21,421 nt of DNA from Candidatus Zixiibacteriota bacterium (GTDB lineage Bacteria; Zixibacteria; MSB-5A5; GN15; PGXB01): contig CP070766.1 of assembly GCA_020345705.1 (NCBI GenBank), positions 804,069 to 825,489 of the forward strand, in the 5' to 3' direction. How positions within the stretch are numbered: position 1 is the first letter of the stretch; the number at the start of each line of letters is the position of its first letter. Made by a program: the position numbers and the translations under genes. A model generated the notes under the pieces. That model saw only the letters and a program-made list of their open reading frames with translations. It had not been told where the DNA came from and made no database searches. Below are positions 7,950 through 15,133 of this stretch, piece after piece.

Positions 7950-9458
7950 TCAAGCTGTGAATTTCGCTTTAAATTCTTCAGTGGCCTGTTTCAGTTTGGC
8001 TTCCGTCGTCTCGGAAATTACTTCTTCCTTTGCAATCGAATGCTCGACGTCGGGGAACTCTTTCTCGCAGAACTCGAAGAAACCCTTTTCAAAGTCGGCC
8101 ATCTTATCCACTCCGAGACTGTCGAGATATCCCTTGACCCCGGCCCAGATTATCATGACCTGGCGGGCCATGGTCATGGGAACGTACTGATTCTGCTTGA
8201 GAAGCTCGACCATCCTTTCGCCGCGGGTAAGCTGTTTCTGGGTGGCTTTGTCGAGATCAGAGCCGAACTGGGCAAAAGCCGCCAGCTCACGGTACTGAGC
8301 CAGATCGAGTCTCAGCGATCCGGCCACCTGGCGCATCGCTTTCACCTGGGCGTTACCGCCCACACGGGAGACGGAGATACCGACGTTGATAGCCGGGCGC
8401 ACCCCGGCATAAAACAGATCGGTCACGAGGAATATCTGGCCGTCGGTAATCGAAATGACGTTGGTCGGGATATAAGCCGACACATCACCGGCCTGCGTTT
8501 CGATGATCGGCAGGGCCGTTAATGATCCCCCACCTCGTTCATCGCTAAACTTGGCCGCTCTCTCCAGAAGACGCGAATGCAGGAAGAAAATGTCGCCGGG
8601 ATAGGCCTCGCGTCCCGGCGGGCGCCTCAAAAGCAACGACAATTGGCGATAGGCCTGGGCATGCTTGGACAGGTCGTCATACACGACCACTACGTGTTTC
8701 TTATTATGCAGAAAATATTCGCCCATGGCGCACCCCGCGTACGGTGCAATGAACTGCAGCGGAGCCGGATCGGAGGCGTTGGCCGCAACCACCGTAGTAT
8801 ATTCCATGGCCCCGTAATCTCCAAGAATCTTCACCACCTTGGCCACCGTTGAAGCCTTCTGCCCGACGGCTACGTAGATGCAGAAAACATCGGTGTCTTT
8901 CTGATTGATGATGGTGTCAATCGCCAGGGCCGTCTTGCCCGTTCCGCGGTCGCCGATGATAAGCTCACGCTGGCCGCGGCCAATCGGAATCATGGAATCG
9001 ATCGCCTTCAGCCCAGTCTGGACCGGCTCTTTCACCGGCTGACGGTGGGTAACGCCGGGAGCGCGTCCCTCAATCGTCTGATAGTCATCGGTAACGATCG
9101 GCCCCTTGCCGTCGAGCGGCTGACCCAGCGGGTTCACCACTCGTCCGATCAGGGCATTGCCGACCGGAACCGAGGCAACCCGCCCGGTCCGGCGGACGGT
9201 GTCACCTTCTTTGATCGTCTTGACGTCGCCGAACACGGCAACACCGACACTGTCTTCCTCGAGGTTTAAAACCATGCCGATAATATCGCCCGGGAACTGA
9301 ACCAGCTCGGACATCATGACATCATCCAACCCCCAGATGCGAGCGATGCCGTCACCGACCTGAAGAACAGTGCCGACCGATTCCATCTCCAGCTTGGTTT
9401 CGTAACCTTCGACTTCTTTCTTGATGATAGAAGAGACTTCTTCAGGGTTTAAGCCCAT
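7950..9458 (-). CDS. atpA: F1Fo ATP synthase subunit alpha
   Basis: This 502-aa subunit holds the non-catalytic nucleotide sites and forms the F1 hexamer with beta. The P-loop GDRGTGKT is at residues 169-176 and the alpha signature PAINVGISVSRVGG lies in the C-terminal half. The N-terminal IIKKEVEGYETKLEMESVG segment, which contacts delta, is intact. GAGG seven bases before the ATG marks the start. It is preceded by the longest gap inside the operon (179 bp), so it may have extra control. Confidence 0.98.
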   Translation of the reverse strand: MGLNPEEVSSIIKKEVEGYETKLEMESVGTVLQVGDGIARIWGLDDVMMSELVQFPGDIIGMVLNLEEDSVGVAVFGDVKTIKEGDTVRRTGRVASVPVGNALIGRVVNPLGQPLDGKGPIVTDDYQTIEGRAPGVTHRQPVKEPVQTGLKAIDSMIPIGRGQRELIIGDRGTGKTALAIDTIINQKDTDVFCIYVAVGQKASTVAKVVKILGDYGAMEYTTVVAANASDPAPLQFIAPYAGCAMGEYFLHNKKHVVVVYDDLSKHAQAYRQLSLLLRRPPGREAYPGDIFFLHSRLLERAAKFSDERGGGSLTALPIIETQAGDVSAYIPTNVISITDGQIFLVTDLFYAGVRPAINVGISVSRVGGNAQVKAMRQVAGSLRLDLAQYRELAAFAQFGSDLDKATQKQLTRGERMVELLKQNQYVPMTMARQVMIIWAGVKGYLDSLGVDKMADFEKGFFEFCEKEFPDVEHSIAKEEVISETTEAKLKQATEEFKAKFTA

Positions 9459-9637
9459 ATCTATACCTCAATTTCCAATACTAATTTCCGCATCAAAAAG
9501 CACGGCAAAGGCCGGATGCTCTCATATTACTTAAAGGAACCTGCGTAACGTGAACTTCTCCTGTACCGTTACAATTCTCCTCTTACTTTCAGGTCACCCG
9601 TCAGATTACATTCCGTACGGAACCGTCGGAAGGCCGT
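9459..9637. other. 179-bp gap inside the atp operon with a perfect 12-bp palindrome
   Basis: No open reading frame of useful size was found. The stretch holds the palindrome TTCCGTACGGAA at 9611-9622. Closer to atpA, on the minus strand, it holds a small hairpin CGGC-CTTT-GCCG followed by TGCTTTTT, and two AGGAG-type sequences without a following gene. Other gaps from atpI to atpC are under 60 bp. This may be a regulatory or RNA-processing site, but no known element was recognised. Confidence 0.5.
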
Positions 9638-10186
9638 TTAATGCACCTTCACTTTCAGGAGACGGTTTCTTAAAAGGTCCAGGCCGTGGCGGATGGAGCC
9701 GTCGATAATCTGCTCCCGAACCATCACGACCATTCCGCCGATTAGCGATTCATCAACGCGCTCTTCCAGCTCGATTCTCAGAGAGGTTTTCCGCTCCAAC
9801 CCGGCAATTATCTCTTTCCGTTCGGCCTCGCTGATAGATGTGGCCGAGATACAGGTTGCCCTCGCAATACCTTTGTCCTCACGGACCAGGTTGTCGAAGT
9901 ATTCCACAATCTCCGGCAGGAATCTGATACGGCGTTTTCTGACCAGAACCAGCAGAAAATCATAAAAAGGCCTCTCCAGCCGGCTTTCAAAGACCTTTTT
10001 CACGAGAGCCATCTTGTTCTGTTCAGAAATCTGGGGAGCCTCCATGAAATCCAGAAAGGCTTCATCCTTTCTGAGAAACTCCGCCAGTGAGTTGAACTGA
10101 TCCCAGGCGATATCAATAAGATCTTTCTCCCTGGCCAGTTCAAACAGGGCCGCGGAATATTTCTTTGCAACCTGTTGAGCCAACAT
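9638..10186 (-). CDS. atpH: F1Fo ATP synthase subunit delta
   Basis: This 182-aa delta (OSCP-like) subunit attaches the peripheral stalk to the top of F1. The N-terminal helical domain begins MLAQQVAKKYSAALFELA, and the C-terminal part contains ERVDESLIGGMVVMVREQIIDGSIR, the family signature. It starts 4 bp after the atpF stop, a coupled arrangement. Confidence 0.95.
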   Translation of the reverse strand: MLAQQVAKKYSAALFELAREKDLIDIAWDQFNSLAEFLRKDEAFLDFMEAPQISEQNKMALVKKVFESRLERPFYDFLLVLVRKRRIRFLPEIVEYFDNLVREDKGIARATCISATSISEAERKEIIAGLERKTSLRIELEERVDESLIGGMVVMVREQIIDGSIRHGLDLLRNRLLKVKVH

Positions 10187-10190
10187 AGCC

Positions 10191-10673
10191 TTAAACCTTC
10201 TCTATGTTGTCGATGAATTTGCCGATCAGCTCCCGCTCTTTTTTCTCGTCGAGCTTCTCATGAAGAATTTTCTCGGCGGCGGTAAGAGTGATTGTCACCA
10301 TCTCCTCTTTAAGCTGTACCTTGGCCTTGGCGACGTCGCGCTCGAGCTGCTCAGTGGTGCGGGAAATAATTCCGCGTGCTTCCCCCTGGGCGCTCAGCTT
10401 GATGTCGGAGGCCATTTTGTTGGCCTCGTTGACCGCTTCGGCTATTTTCTGACGACGCTCCACGTCAATATTCTTCAGCTTCCCCTCGTAATCGGACTTC
10501 AGTTCTTCGGCTGAGGCTCTCTCGTCATCAATCCGCTTGAATTCGTCCTTAATCTTCTGACGGCGCTCCTCCATCATCGAGAGAAGCGGCTTCCAGGCGA
10601 ACTTCTTGAGAAGCCAGACCGTAATCAGAAAGCCGATAATGTGGGTAACAACCTGCGCTAGTTCAATATTCAT
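10191..10673 (-). CDS. atpF: F1Fo ATP synthase subunit b
   Basis: This 160-aa peripheral stalk subunit has one N-terminal membrane helix (about residues 6-26, with THIIGFLITVWLLKKFAW) followed by a long charged coiled coil ending in ELIGKFIDNIEKV. Only one b-type gene is present, so the stalk is probably a b homodimer. GGAG lies seven bases before the ATG. It stands between atpE and atpH as usual. Confidence 0.95.
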   Translation of the reverse strand: MNIELAQVVTHIIGFLITVWLLKKFAWKPLLSMMEERRQKIKDEFKRIDDERASAEELKSDYEGKLKNIDVERRQKIAEAVNEANKMASDIKLSAQGEARGIISRTTEQLERDVAKAKVQLKEEMVTITLTAAEKILHEKLDEKKERELIGKFIDNIEKV

Positions 10674-10731
10674 TTAGAATCTCCAACAAACAGTTGGTCA
10701 ATAGCAGCTTGTTTAAGCCGCAGTGTCGATT

Positions 10732-10965
10732 CTAGCCGATCTTACCCATGAGAAGCAAAAGACCAACCAGAGCGTAAATCGTCAACGCTTCGATGAATGC
10801 AGCACCGATGATCATGCCGGTCTGGATCTTGCCAGCCGCTTCCGGCTGACGCCCCATGGCTTCCATCGCGGAACCGACGGCTTTCCCAAGCCCGAGGCCC
10901 GAGCCGATAGCCGCAATTGAAACCGCAATCGGTAGTGCAAACGATAATGCAGTCTGGTATTCCAT
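10732..10965 (-). CDS. atpE: F1Fo ATP synthase subunit c
   Basis: This 77-aa hairpin proteolipid forms the rotor ring. Two hydrophobic helices flank the polar loop GRQPEA, and the ion-binding carboxylate is Glu59 in AAFIEALTIYAL. Aligned by eye to sodium-type c subunits, the Gln, Ser and Thr ligands are replaced by Leu26, Ala60 and Leu61, which points to proton coupling. The frame opens four codons earlier at a TTG, but GGAGG overlaps those codons and lies 5 bp before the ATG, so the ATG is the start. Confidence 0.95.
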   Translation of the reverse strand: MEYQTALSFALPIAVSIAAIGSGLGLGKAVGSAMEAMGRQPEAAGKIQTGMIIGAAFIEALTIYALVGLLLLMGKIG

Positions 10966-10970
10966 CACGT

Positions 10971-10975
10971 CCTCC
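10971..10975 (-). promoter_or_regulatory. ribosome binding site of atpE
   Basis: A perfect GGAGG lies 5 bases before the ATG at 10965. It sits inside the longer in-frame reading and therefore fixes the shorter start. A strong site fits the need for many c copies per enzyme. Confidence 0.85.
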
Positions 10976-11017
10976 AATAGTACCTTATTTAAACACTCAT
11001 TCTATATATCATACTCA

Positions 11018-11827
11018 TCAATGATGCTCCTCGTGCGGCAGCACCATGAAGAAATAAATCGTCGAAAGCATCGTAAACACCAGCGCCTGGATGGTCGATG
11101 TCAGAAGCGCCAGCAGGATAAACGGTATCTGGAACGGAAAGCCGATCGGCACGTTGAAGATACCCATGAACATGATACCCAGCGTGACAAAGGCGGCAAT
11201 CAGAATATCCTCACCGGTAATATTGCCGAAAAGTCGCAGGGCCAGCGAAAACGGTTTGGCCAGTTCGCCGACAAGATGAATCGGAAGATTGATCGGAGCC
11301 AGCGCCCAGGTGACGGCATCGCTGGGCGAACCCAGCAGATGATGAAAATATCCCCAGGGACCAAGCCGCCTGATTCCGGTGTACTGCACATACAGGAAAA
11401 CCGTTATCGCCAGAGCCGCCGTCGTATTGATCGAGGAGGTCGATGACTTGAAAAACGGTATCAGTCCGGCCAAGTTCATAAACCAGATATAGATGAACAG
11501 CGTCCCCAGAAACGGCGCGAATTTCCTGGCTTCCTTGCCCATAACCGACTCAAACAGCCCGAACAGTCCTTCCAGCATCATCTCTACCAGATTCTGCAAT
11601 TTACCGGGGATTAGCTGGCGCCTGCGGTTCGTTATGACCGCGATAGTGATCATAAACAGCGCCACAAATCCGGCGTATACCAGGGCGTCATAGTGGTGGG
11701 CAAATGACTTGTCGATGAATGTAATGAGATTCGGAAGTTCATGCGACTCCTGTTCGCCTTTTTCGGCGCCGTGAGTGGCCGCCTCCTGCGAGGCCGTCAA
11801 TATGAAAAAGTAAAGCTTGCTAAACAC
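11018..11827 (-). CDS. atpB: F1Fo ATP synthase subunit a
   Basis: This 269-aa membrane stator subunit provides the ion half-channels. The essential arginine is Arg198 in FSLALRLFGNITGED, and the partner glutamine is Gln247 in STIQALVFTMLSTIYF. Several membrane segments are visible (roughly 47-66, 104-125, 135-150, 205-225 and 232-262). The N-terminus is polar and His/Glu rich. The start is a GTG overlapping the end of atpI by 8 bp, so translation is probably coupled. The protein ends in His-rich LPHEEHH. Confidence 0.96.
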   Translation of the reverse strand: MFSKLYFFILTASQEAATHGAEKGEQESHELPNLITFIDKSFAHHYDALVYAGFVALFMITIAVITNRRRQLIPGKLQNLVEMMLEGLFGLFESVMGKEARKFAPFLGTLFIYIWFMNLAGLIPFFKSSTSSINTTAALAITVFLYVQYTGIRRLGPWGYFHHLLGSPSDAVTWALAPINLPIHLVGELAKPFSLALRLFGNITGEDILIAAFVTLGIMFMGIFNVPIGFPFQIPFILLALLTSTIQALVFTMLSTIYFFMVLPHEEHH

Positions 11828-12227
11828 TCTTCAGGTTTTCCCGTTTATTCTTCAAATCAGTCTCGTCAAGCTTCAAAATCACCCTTCCGAAGGCCTTCAG
11901 GACTATTACGAGCAATACGACGGTAAACCCGATTAGAAGAAGAATCGGGTCAAAAAAATCGGAGGTTATCATGAAAAATCCGGCGGCATACAGAAGCGGG
12001 AACTTGAGAAAAAGCACAACCAGAGCGGTGGCCTTGTCGACGCCGTCCGGCCTGAGGGTGGAGCGAACCAAAAGCGAAAGGAAATAAAGATTCACCATCC
12101 CCCAGATAATTCCGGTGAATACCGACAAGCTCGGATAAAATCCGTAATAGAATGATCCGAATGTTAAAACCAGCAAGGAGAGAATTCCAGCGGTTTTCAG
12201 GGTTCTGTCAACAAATCCGACGTCCAT
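11820..12227 (-). CDS. atpI: ATP synthase subunit I family protein
   Basis: This 135-aa protein has four hydrophobic segments (about 13-30, 33-55, 66-87 and 92-112) and a charged C-terminus. It occupies the position of AtpI, the small membrane protein that in some bacteria assists c-ring assembly. The N-terminal VDRTLKTAGILSLL resembles the ATP_synt_I family, but sequence conservation in that family is low, so the call rests on topology and place in the operon. It is 8 bp after atpZ and overlaps atpB. Confidence 0.8.
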   Translation of the reverse strand: MDVGFVDRTLKTAGILSLLVLTFGSFYYGFYPSLSVFTGIIWGMVNLYFLSLLVRSTLRPDGVDKATALVVLFLKFPLLYAAGFFMITSDFFDPILLLIGFTVVLLVIVLKAFGRVILKLDETDLKNKRENLKSV

Positions 12228-12235
12228 TCCAGCTT

Positions 12236-12487
12236 TTACTTCTTGTCCGTGTCTTCTTCCGCTCTCTTAATAATGTTGTATGTCTCTTTAGCGGAGGCGG
12301 CAAAGCCGAAAATCAAAAACAACACCAGCAGGAAAGGTTCCGTCCCGAGTTTGCTGTCGAGCCAGCGACCGATGAAAAACCCGACCACGGGACCGACGGC
12401 GAGTATAATTGGAATCGTTCCTAATAATCCAAGCTGGCGAATTTGCCTCCCTGCCGAATCCTTTTTCGACTTTTTTGACGAGGGCAC
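12236..12487 (-). CDS. atpZ: AtpZ/AtpI-type small ATP synthase protein
   Basis: This protein of about 83 aa has a lysine-rich N-terminus, two membrane helices (GLLGTIPIILAVGPVVGFFIG and PFLLVLFLIFGFAAS) and the linker GRWLDSKLGT. This matches the AtpZ group, which works with AtpI and has been linked to c-ring assembly and divalent-cation handling. The chosen start is GTG because GAGGGG lies 6 bases before it and the predicted transcript begins near 12515. An in-frame TTG 18 bases upstream would leave almost no leader. It is the first gene of the operon. Confidence 0.82.
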   Translation of the reverse strand: MPSSKKSKKDSAGRQIRQLGLLGTIPIILAVGPVVGFFIGRWLDSKLGTEPFLLVLFLIFGFAASAKETYNIIKRAEEDTDKK

Positions 12488-12493
12488 TTTTTT

Positions 12494-12499
12494 CCCCTC
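12494..12499 (-). promoter_or_regulatory. ribosome binding site of atpZ
   Basis: GAGGGG lies 6 bases before the GTG at 12487. It supports that start rather than the TTG at 12505, because the site would otherwise fall inside the coding region. Confidence 0.65.
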
Positions 12500-12521
12500 A
12501 GCCAACCCATTAAAGTTTTAG

Positions 12522-12549
12522 AATATATACCGGCATTTCAGATTGTCAA
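12522..12549 (-). promoter_or_regulatory. sigma70-type promoter of the atp operon
   Basis: A perfect TTGACA (12544-12549) is followed after 16 bp by TATATT (12522-12527), 5 of 6 matches to the -10 consensus. The predicted start is near 12515, about 28 bases before the atpZ GTG. Position and quality make this the best promoter candidate in the window. Confidence 0.75.
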
Positions 12550-12565
12550 GCCCAAAAATCAAGAA

Positions 12566-12585
12566 AAAGTGAAAAATTTCACTTT
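12566..12585. terminator. AT-rich inverted repeat between the porV-like gene and atpZ
   Basis: AAAGTGAAA and TTTCACTTT form a perfect 9-bp inverted repeat around two bases. On the minus strand it is followed by TTCTTGATTTTT. It could act as a weak terminator for the porV-like gene ending at 12620. It could equally be an operator, since it sits about 17 bp upstream of the atp -35 box. Confidence 0.45.
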
Positions 12586-12619
12586 GGGTTAATCGCAAGT
12601 TCAGACAGCGTAAGGACAT

Positions 12620-13561
12620 CTAGAAAGCGACCCCAGCAGAAATGCGAAAGGTTTCCTCAAGAGAGGAATTGTGAAGGTAGGCTAAGTCGATGGTAATTCG
12701 CCTGATATTGACCCCGACACCCCCTGTAAAATTGCCGATATCGAATCCGGCCCGGCCGAAAACGGTCTCTCTGTAGCCGATTTCCCCCCCGAAATGAGTG
12801 TCCAGCGAAACATCTCCGACCCAAAACTGGGCCGCCTGTTTAATTCCCTCGAATTTGATATCGCCGGAAGCCGCAAAACGCCCGATGAAATCGCGCATCC
12901 GGTGAGTCAAAAGAACCGCCGGTTTGACCGTCGGAAGCACCGATTCGGTGTTGCCGCCGGAATATCTTATGAAGCCGGAGAGAAGATCGGTCACGACCAG
13001 CCCGACCCGGGCGAAATCATAGGGTTCGTAAAGAACCCCGGCGTCGGTCGTCAGACCGTAGCCGCTGATGGTGCCGATGTCGCGATAGATTACCCGGACC
13101 GTCAGGCCGACGTCGATCCGGTTTTTTATCCGGCCTGAAAGCGCCCCAGCCAGCAGAAAATCACCGTGGGATTCCTCACGGACGACATACGGCCGAAGGG
13201 TTGAAGGATCCAGGTCAGTTATTTTGATGCCGCCGCCGCCAAGATAATAGAAATAGACGCCGTAGGATTGAATCATGAATGCAGTGTCGCCACGATTGTG
13301 AGAATAGGCGACAAAATCATGATTCAGCAGGGAGCCGAAGGTTTCGGCGTGCATCGCGATCAGATTATGCCCGGTGATATTATTCAGCCCGGCCGGATTC
13401 CAATATGACGCCGACGCATCAAACGGCCCGGCGATGGTTGCCCCACCCATAGCCAGAGCCCTGCCGCCGACGCCCAGCGAAAACGGGTCACCGGCGTACT
13501 TGGCCGAATAGACCGGGGCCGCGAGCAGGAGTATCAATGTCAAGGCGGCTAAATGACGCAT
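12620..13561 (-). CDS. PorV/PorQ-type outer-membrane beta-barrel protein
   Basis: This 313-aa exported protein has a signal peptide (MRHLAALTLILLLAAPVYS) followed by the PorV/PorQ family start: GVGGRALAMGGATIAG, then DASASYWNPAGLNNI. The rest alternates in beta-strand fashion and ends in phenylalanine (RISAGVAF), as expected for an outer-membrane barrel. PorV proteins take part in type IX secretion in Bacteroidota, but many relatives elsewhere have no known role, so no function is claimed. The frame is open well upstream, but that part crosses a terminator and the next gene. The ATG just before the signal peptide is the start. Confidence 0.83.
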   Translation of the reverse strand: MRHLAALTLILLLAAPVYSAKYAGDPFSLGVGGRALAMGGATIAGPFDASASYWNPAGLNNITGHNLIAMHAETFGSLLNHDFVAYSHNRGDTAFMIQSYGVYFYYLGGGGIKITDLDPSTLRPYVVREESHGDFLLAGALSGRIKNRIDVGLTVRVIYRDIGTISGYGLTTDAGVLYEPYDFARVGLVVTDLLSGFIRYSGGNTESVLPTVKPAVLLTHRMRDFIGRFAASGDIKFEGIKQAAQFWVGDVSLDTHFGGEIGYRETVFGRAGFDIGNFTGGVGVNIRRITIDLAYLHNSSLEETFRISAGVAF

Positions 13562-13613
13562 TTTTAAAATATATCCTTTGCCTTGCTGCCGTGCAATATC
13601 AACTATTTTCTTT

Positions 13614-13645
13614 AACAAAAAAAGGCGGGAGAGGATTCCCGCCTT
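13614..13645 (-). terminator. rho-independent terminator after the degenerate HMA gene
   Basis: On the minus strand the 9-bp stem AAGGCGGGA/TCCCGCCTT has a 6-base loop and runs into a T tract (seven T, then GTTAAA). It lies 19 bases after the stop of the gene at 13665 and separates it from the porV-like gene. Confidence 0.9.
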
Positions 13646-13664
13646 ATCAAGCTTTTTCAACACC

Positions 13665-14141
13665 TTATAGTTTTTCGCCCTTAAATCCGCAGATCTTCTT
13701 GCACTTTTCGGCATCGCCGGTGCACCTGATATCTTTTTTGTCGGTCGGGACAACCTTGGCGTCAAAGCCGGCGTCAGCCACGAGCTTGACCAGCTTGTCG
13801 GCATCGGTCTTCTCCGAATCATAACAGACGATGACTTTGCCGTCTTTCTGATCGACCGACATAAGGCAAATAACACCTTCGCCGTTTTCCAGATTTCTGC
13901 GAACCTCAGCTTCAGATTCAGCGTCGTTGATCTTCTCAACGGCCAGAGAGAGATGGGAACATTTCTCCGGATGGGCGGCCGTTCCCGCCTCAGCCGGCTT
14001 CTCTACTGCACAGATCTTGCTCGTAATGGGGCACTTGGCGGCTTTCTTGCTCAGCGGGCAGTTCGAGCCGGCCAGAACCAGTGTGCACGAGAACACGATG
14101 ACCGTAACCATAACCAAAGCGTCGATAAGAATCTTTTTCAC
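13665..14141 (-). CDS. exported cysteine-rich HMA-like protein without CxxC
   Basis: This 158-aa protein has a signal peptide (cleavage likely at VLA/GSN, residues 24-25), a Cys-rich linker with NCPLSKKAAKCPITSKIC, an HMA-like fold from about 62 to 133, and a C-terminal Cys cluster (Cys140, 147, 151). The HMA part aligns without gaps to the neighbouring gene at 14362, but the metal-binding CGGC is replaced by DAES (Asp73, Ser76). It may bind metal through the flanking cysteines instead. The start is GTG with GGAAGGAG 6 bases upstream. Role unknown; periplasmic metal handling is an inference. Confidence 0.78.
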   Translation of the reverse strand: MKKILIDALVMVTVIVFSCTLVLAGSNCPLSKKAAKCPITSKICAVEKPAEAGTAAHPEKCSHLSLAVEKINDAESEAEVRRNLENGEGVICLMSVDQKDGKVIVCYDSEKTDADKLVKLVADAGFDAKVVPTDKKDIRCTGDAEKCKKICGFKGEKL

Positions 14142-14166
14142 GCGAGACTCCTTCCAAAAGCAGGTT

Positions 14167-14183
14167 TGTATAATCGTTATACA
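14167..14183. promoter_or_regulatory. 17-bp palindrome upstream of the HMA-like gene
   Basis: TGTATAA-TCG-TTATACA is a perfect 7-bp inverted repeat around three bases, 26 bp before the GTG start at 14141. On the minus strand it contains TATAAC, a possible -10 box, with TTGCGG 18 bp before it. An operator overlapping the promoter, for a metal- or redox-responsive regulator, would fit, but no regulator gene lies nearby. Confidence 0.45.
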
Positions 14184-14281
14184 TAATTTAGCGAATTAAC
14201 CGCAAAAATCAAGGCTATTCTGCACGCTCGGAAAAAAATCTGGGCCACATTGGTCTTAAATGAATGCAAAGACTGGGGTAA

Positions 14282-14310
14282 AGAAATAAAGGCGGGCCTG
14301 TGCCCGCCTT
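14282..14310 (-). terminator. rho-independent terminator after the HMA gene
   Basis: On the minus strand the 9-bp stem AAGGCGGGC/GCCCGCCTT has a 4-base loop and is followed by TATTTCTTT. It lies 51 bases after the stop of the gene at 14362. The stem shares AAGGCGGG...CCCGCCTT with the terminator at 13614. Confidence 0.85.
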
Positions 14311-14361
14311 CCTTAGGAACTATAGGGCTGTTGGTTAAAGTCAGTTACCGGAAAAACGTCG

Positions 14362-14886
14362 TTACATTTCGACGCTTTTCTTCTCCGAAACCTTTTTCAT
14401 TTCCTCACCGGACATCTCGTTCACCGCCGGTTTGATCTCGGCCTCGTAACCGGCCTTATTCACCACCGAAACCATCTCAGACGGGCCGACAACGTTCGGA
14501 TCATATTTCAGGACGGCAACGTCAGATTTGTGGCAAACCTGGACGACTTCCGCGACACCCTTCTGTGCGCTCAAAGCCTGCCTGACCTGACCCTCGCAAC
14601 CGCCGCAGGTCATACCTTTGACGGCCAGGGTGACCATAGCGACATTATCTTCCTGAGAGGCTGATTTCGCCGTCTTATCTACCGGGCACATCTTCCCCAT
14701 AGTATAGGAGTCAGCTGTTTCCACGTTGGCGCCCCTGGTTGAGCCGGCCATAGTGGCTTTGGTGGCACCGGCATCACCCATTTTGGCACCGCTTGACGAA
14801 CCACCGCAGGCGGTCGCAAAATTGGGATAAATCAATAATGCAAAAGCTGTTAAGACTGCAAAACCGAAGATTGCTATCTTCTTCAT
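14362..14886 (-). CDS. exported heavy-metal-associated (HMA) domain protein
   Basis: This 174-aa protein has a signal peptide ending near FATAC (cleavage at ATA/C is possible; the site also loosely resembles a lipobox), a low-complexity Gly/Ala/Thr linker, an isolated CP motif (MCPVDK, Cys67), an HMA domain at about 84-152 and a Lys/Glu-rich tail. The HMA site is GMTCGGCEGQV with Cys94 and Cys97, as in MerP and copper chaperones binding soft metals. An extra Cys118 lies in VCHK. No transporter or reductase is adjacent, so the metal is unknown. GGAGG eight bases before the ATG marks the start. Confidence 0.88.
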   Translation of the reverse strand: MKKIAIFGFAVLTAFALLIYPNFATACGGSSSGAKMGDAGATKATMAGSTRGANVETADSYTMGKMCPVDKTAKSASQEDNVAMVTLAVKGMTCGGCEGQVRQALSAQKGVAEVVQVCHKSDVAVLKYDPNVVGPSEMVSVVNKAGYEAEIKPAVNEMSGEEMKKVSEKKSVEM

Positions 14887-15099
14887 GACTGCGTCCTCCG
14901 TTGATTAGTGGGTTGTAATATAATGAGTTTCTTTGGCTTCATAAGCTTTACAAAGTAAACGCAAGTAATAATAATGGACTCATCCTATCTGCTTTATATG
15001 CATAAACAGTTACGGGAGGGAGCAATGTTCCGATGGAAGTAAAATATTACAGAAAAGTAGTGAAAATGCGATTTGCGGGGGTGCCGTTCTTGGAAGAAA
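14887..15099. other. AT-rich upstream region of the HMA gene
   Basis: No convincing gene was found in these 213 bases. They hold a small palindrome TTTAC-AAA-GTAAA at about 14949-14961 and a 19-codon frame (14883-14942) whose stop overlaps the HMA start. No good -35/-10 pair was found for the HMA gene. Confidence 0.4.
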
Positions 15100-15133
15100 G
15101 CTGGACGTTGTCAACCGGACTTACCCGTCCAGC
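15100..15133 (-). terminator. inverted repeat at the 3' end of the methyltransferase gene
   Basis: GCTGGACG (15100-15107) and CGTCCAGC (15126-15133) are perfect 8-bp arms around 18 bases that include the stop codon. On the minus strand TTTCTTCC follows. This is a plausible but weak terminator; the loop is long. Confidence 0.4.

Noticed and set aside
12620..13561. Type IX secretion component (true PorV)
   Set aside because: Only the broad PorV/PorQ family pattern is visible and no other type IX gene is in the window.
13562..13939. N-terminal extension of the porV-like frame
   Set aside because: It crosses a strong terminator and the preceding gene in another frame. The signal peptide starts at the ATG at 13561.
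14883..14942. 19-aa leader-like frame (MKPKKLIILQPTNQRRTQS) whose TGA overlaps the HMA gene ATG
   Set aside because: No ribosome site of its own and no attenuation hairpin; short enough to be chance.
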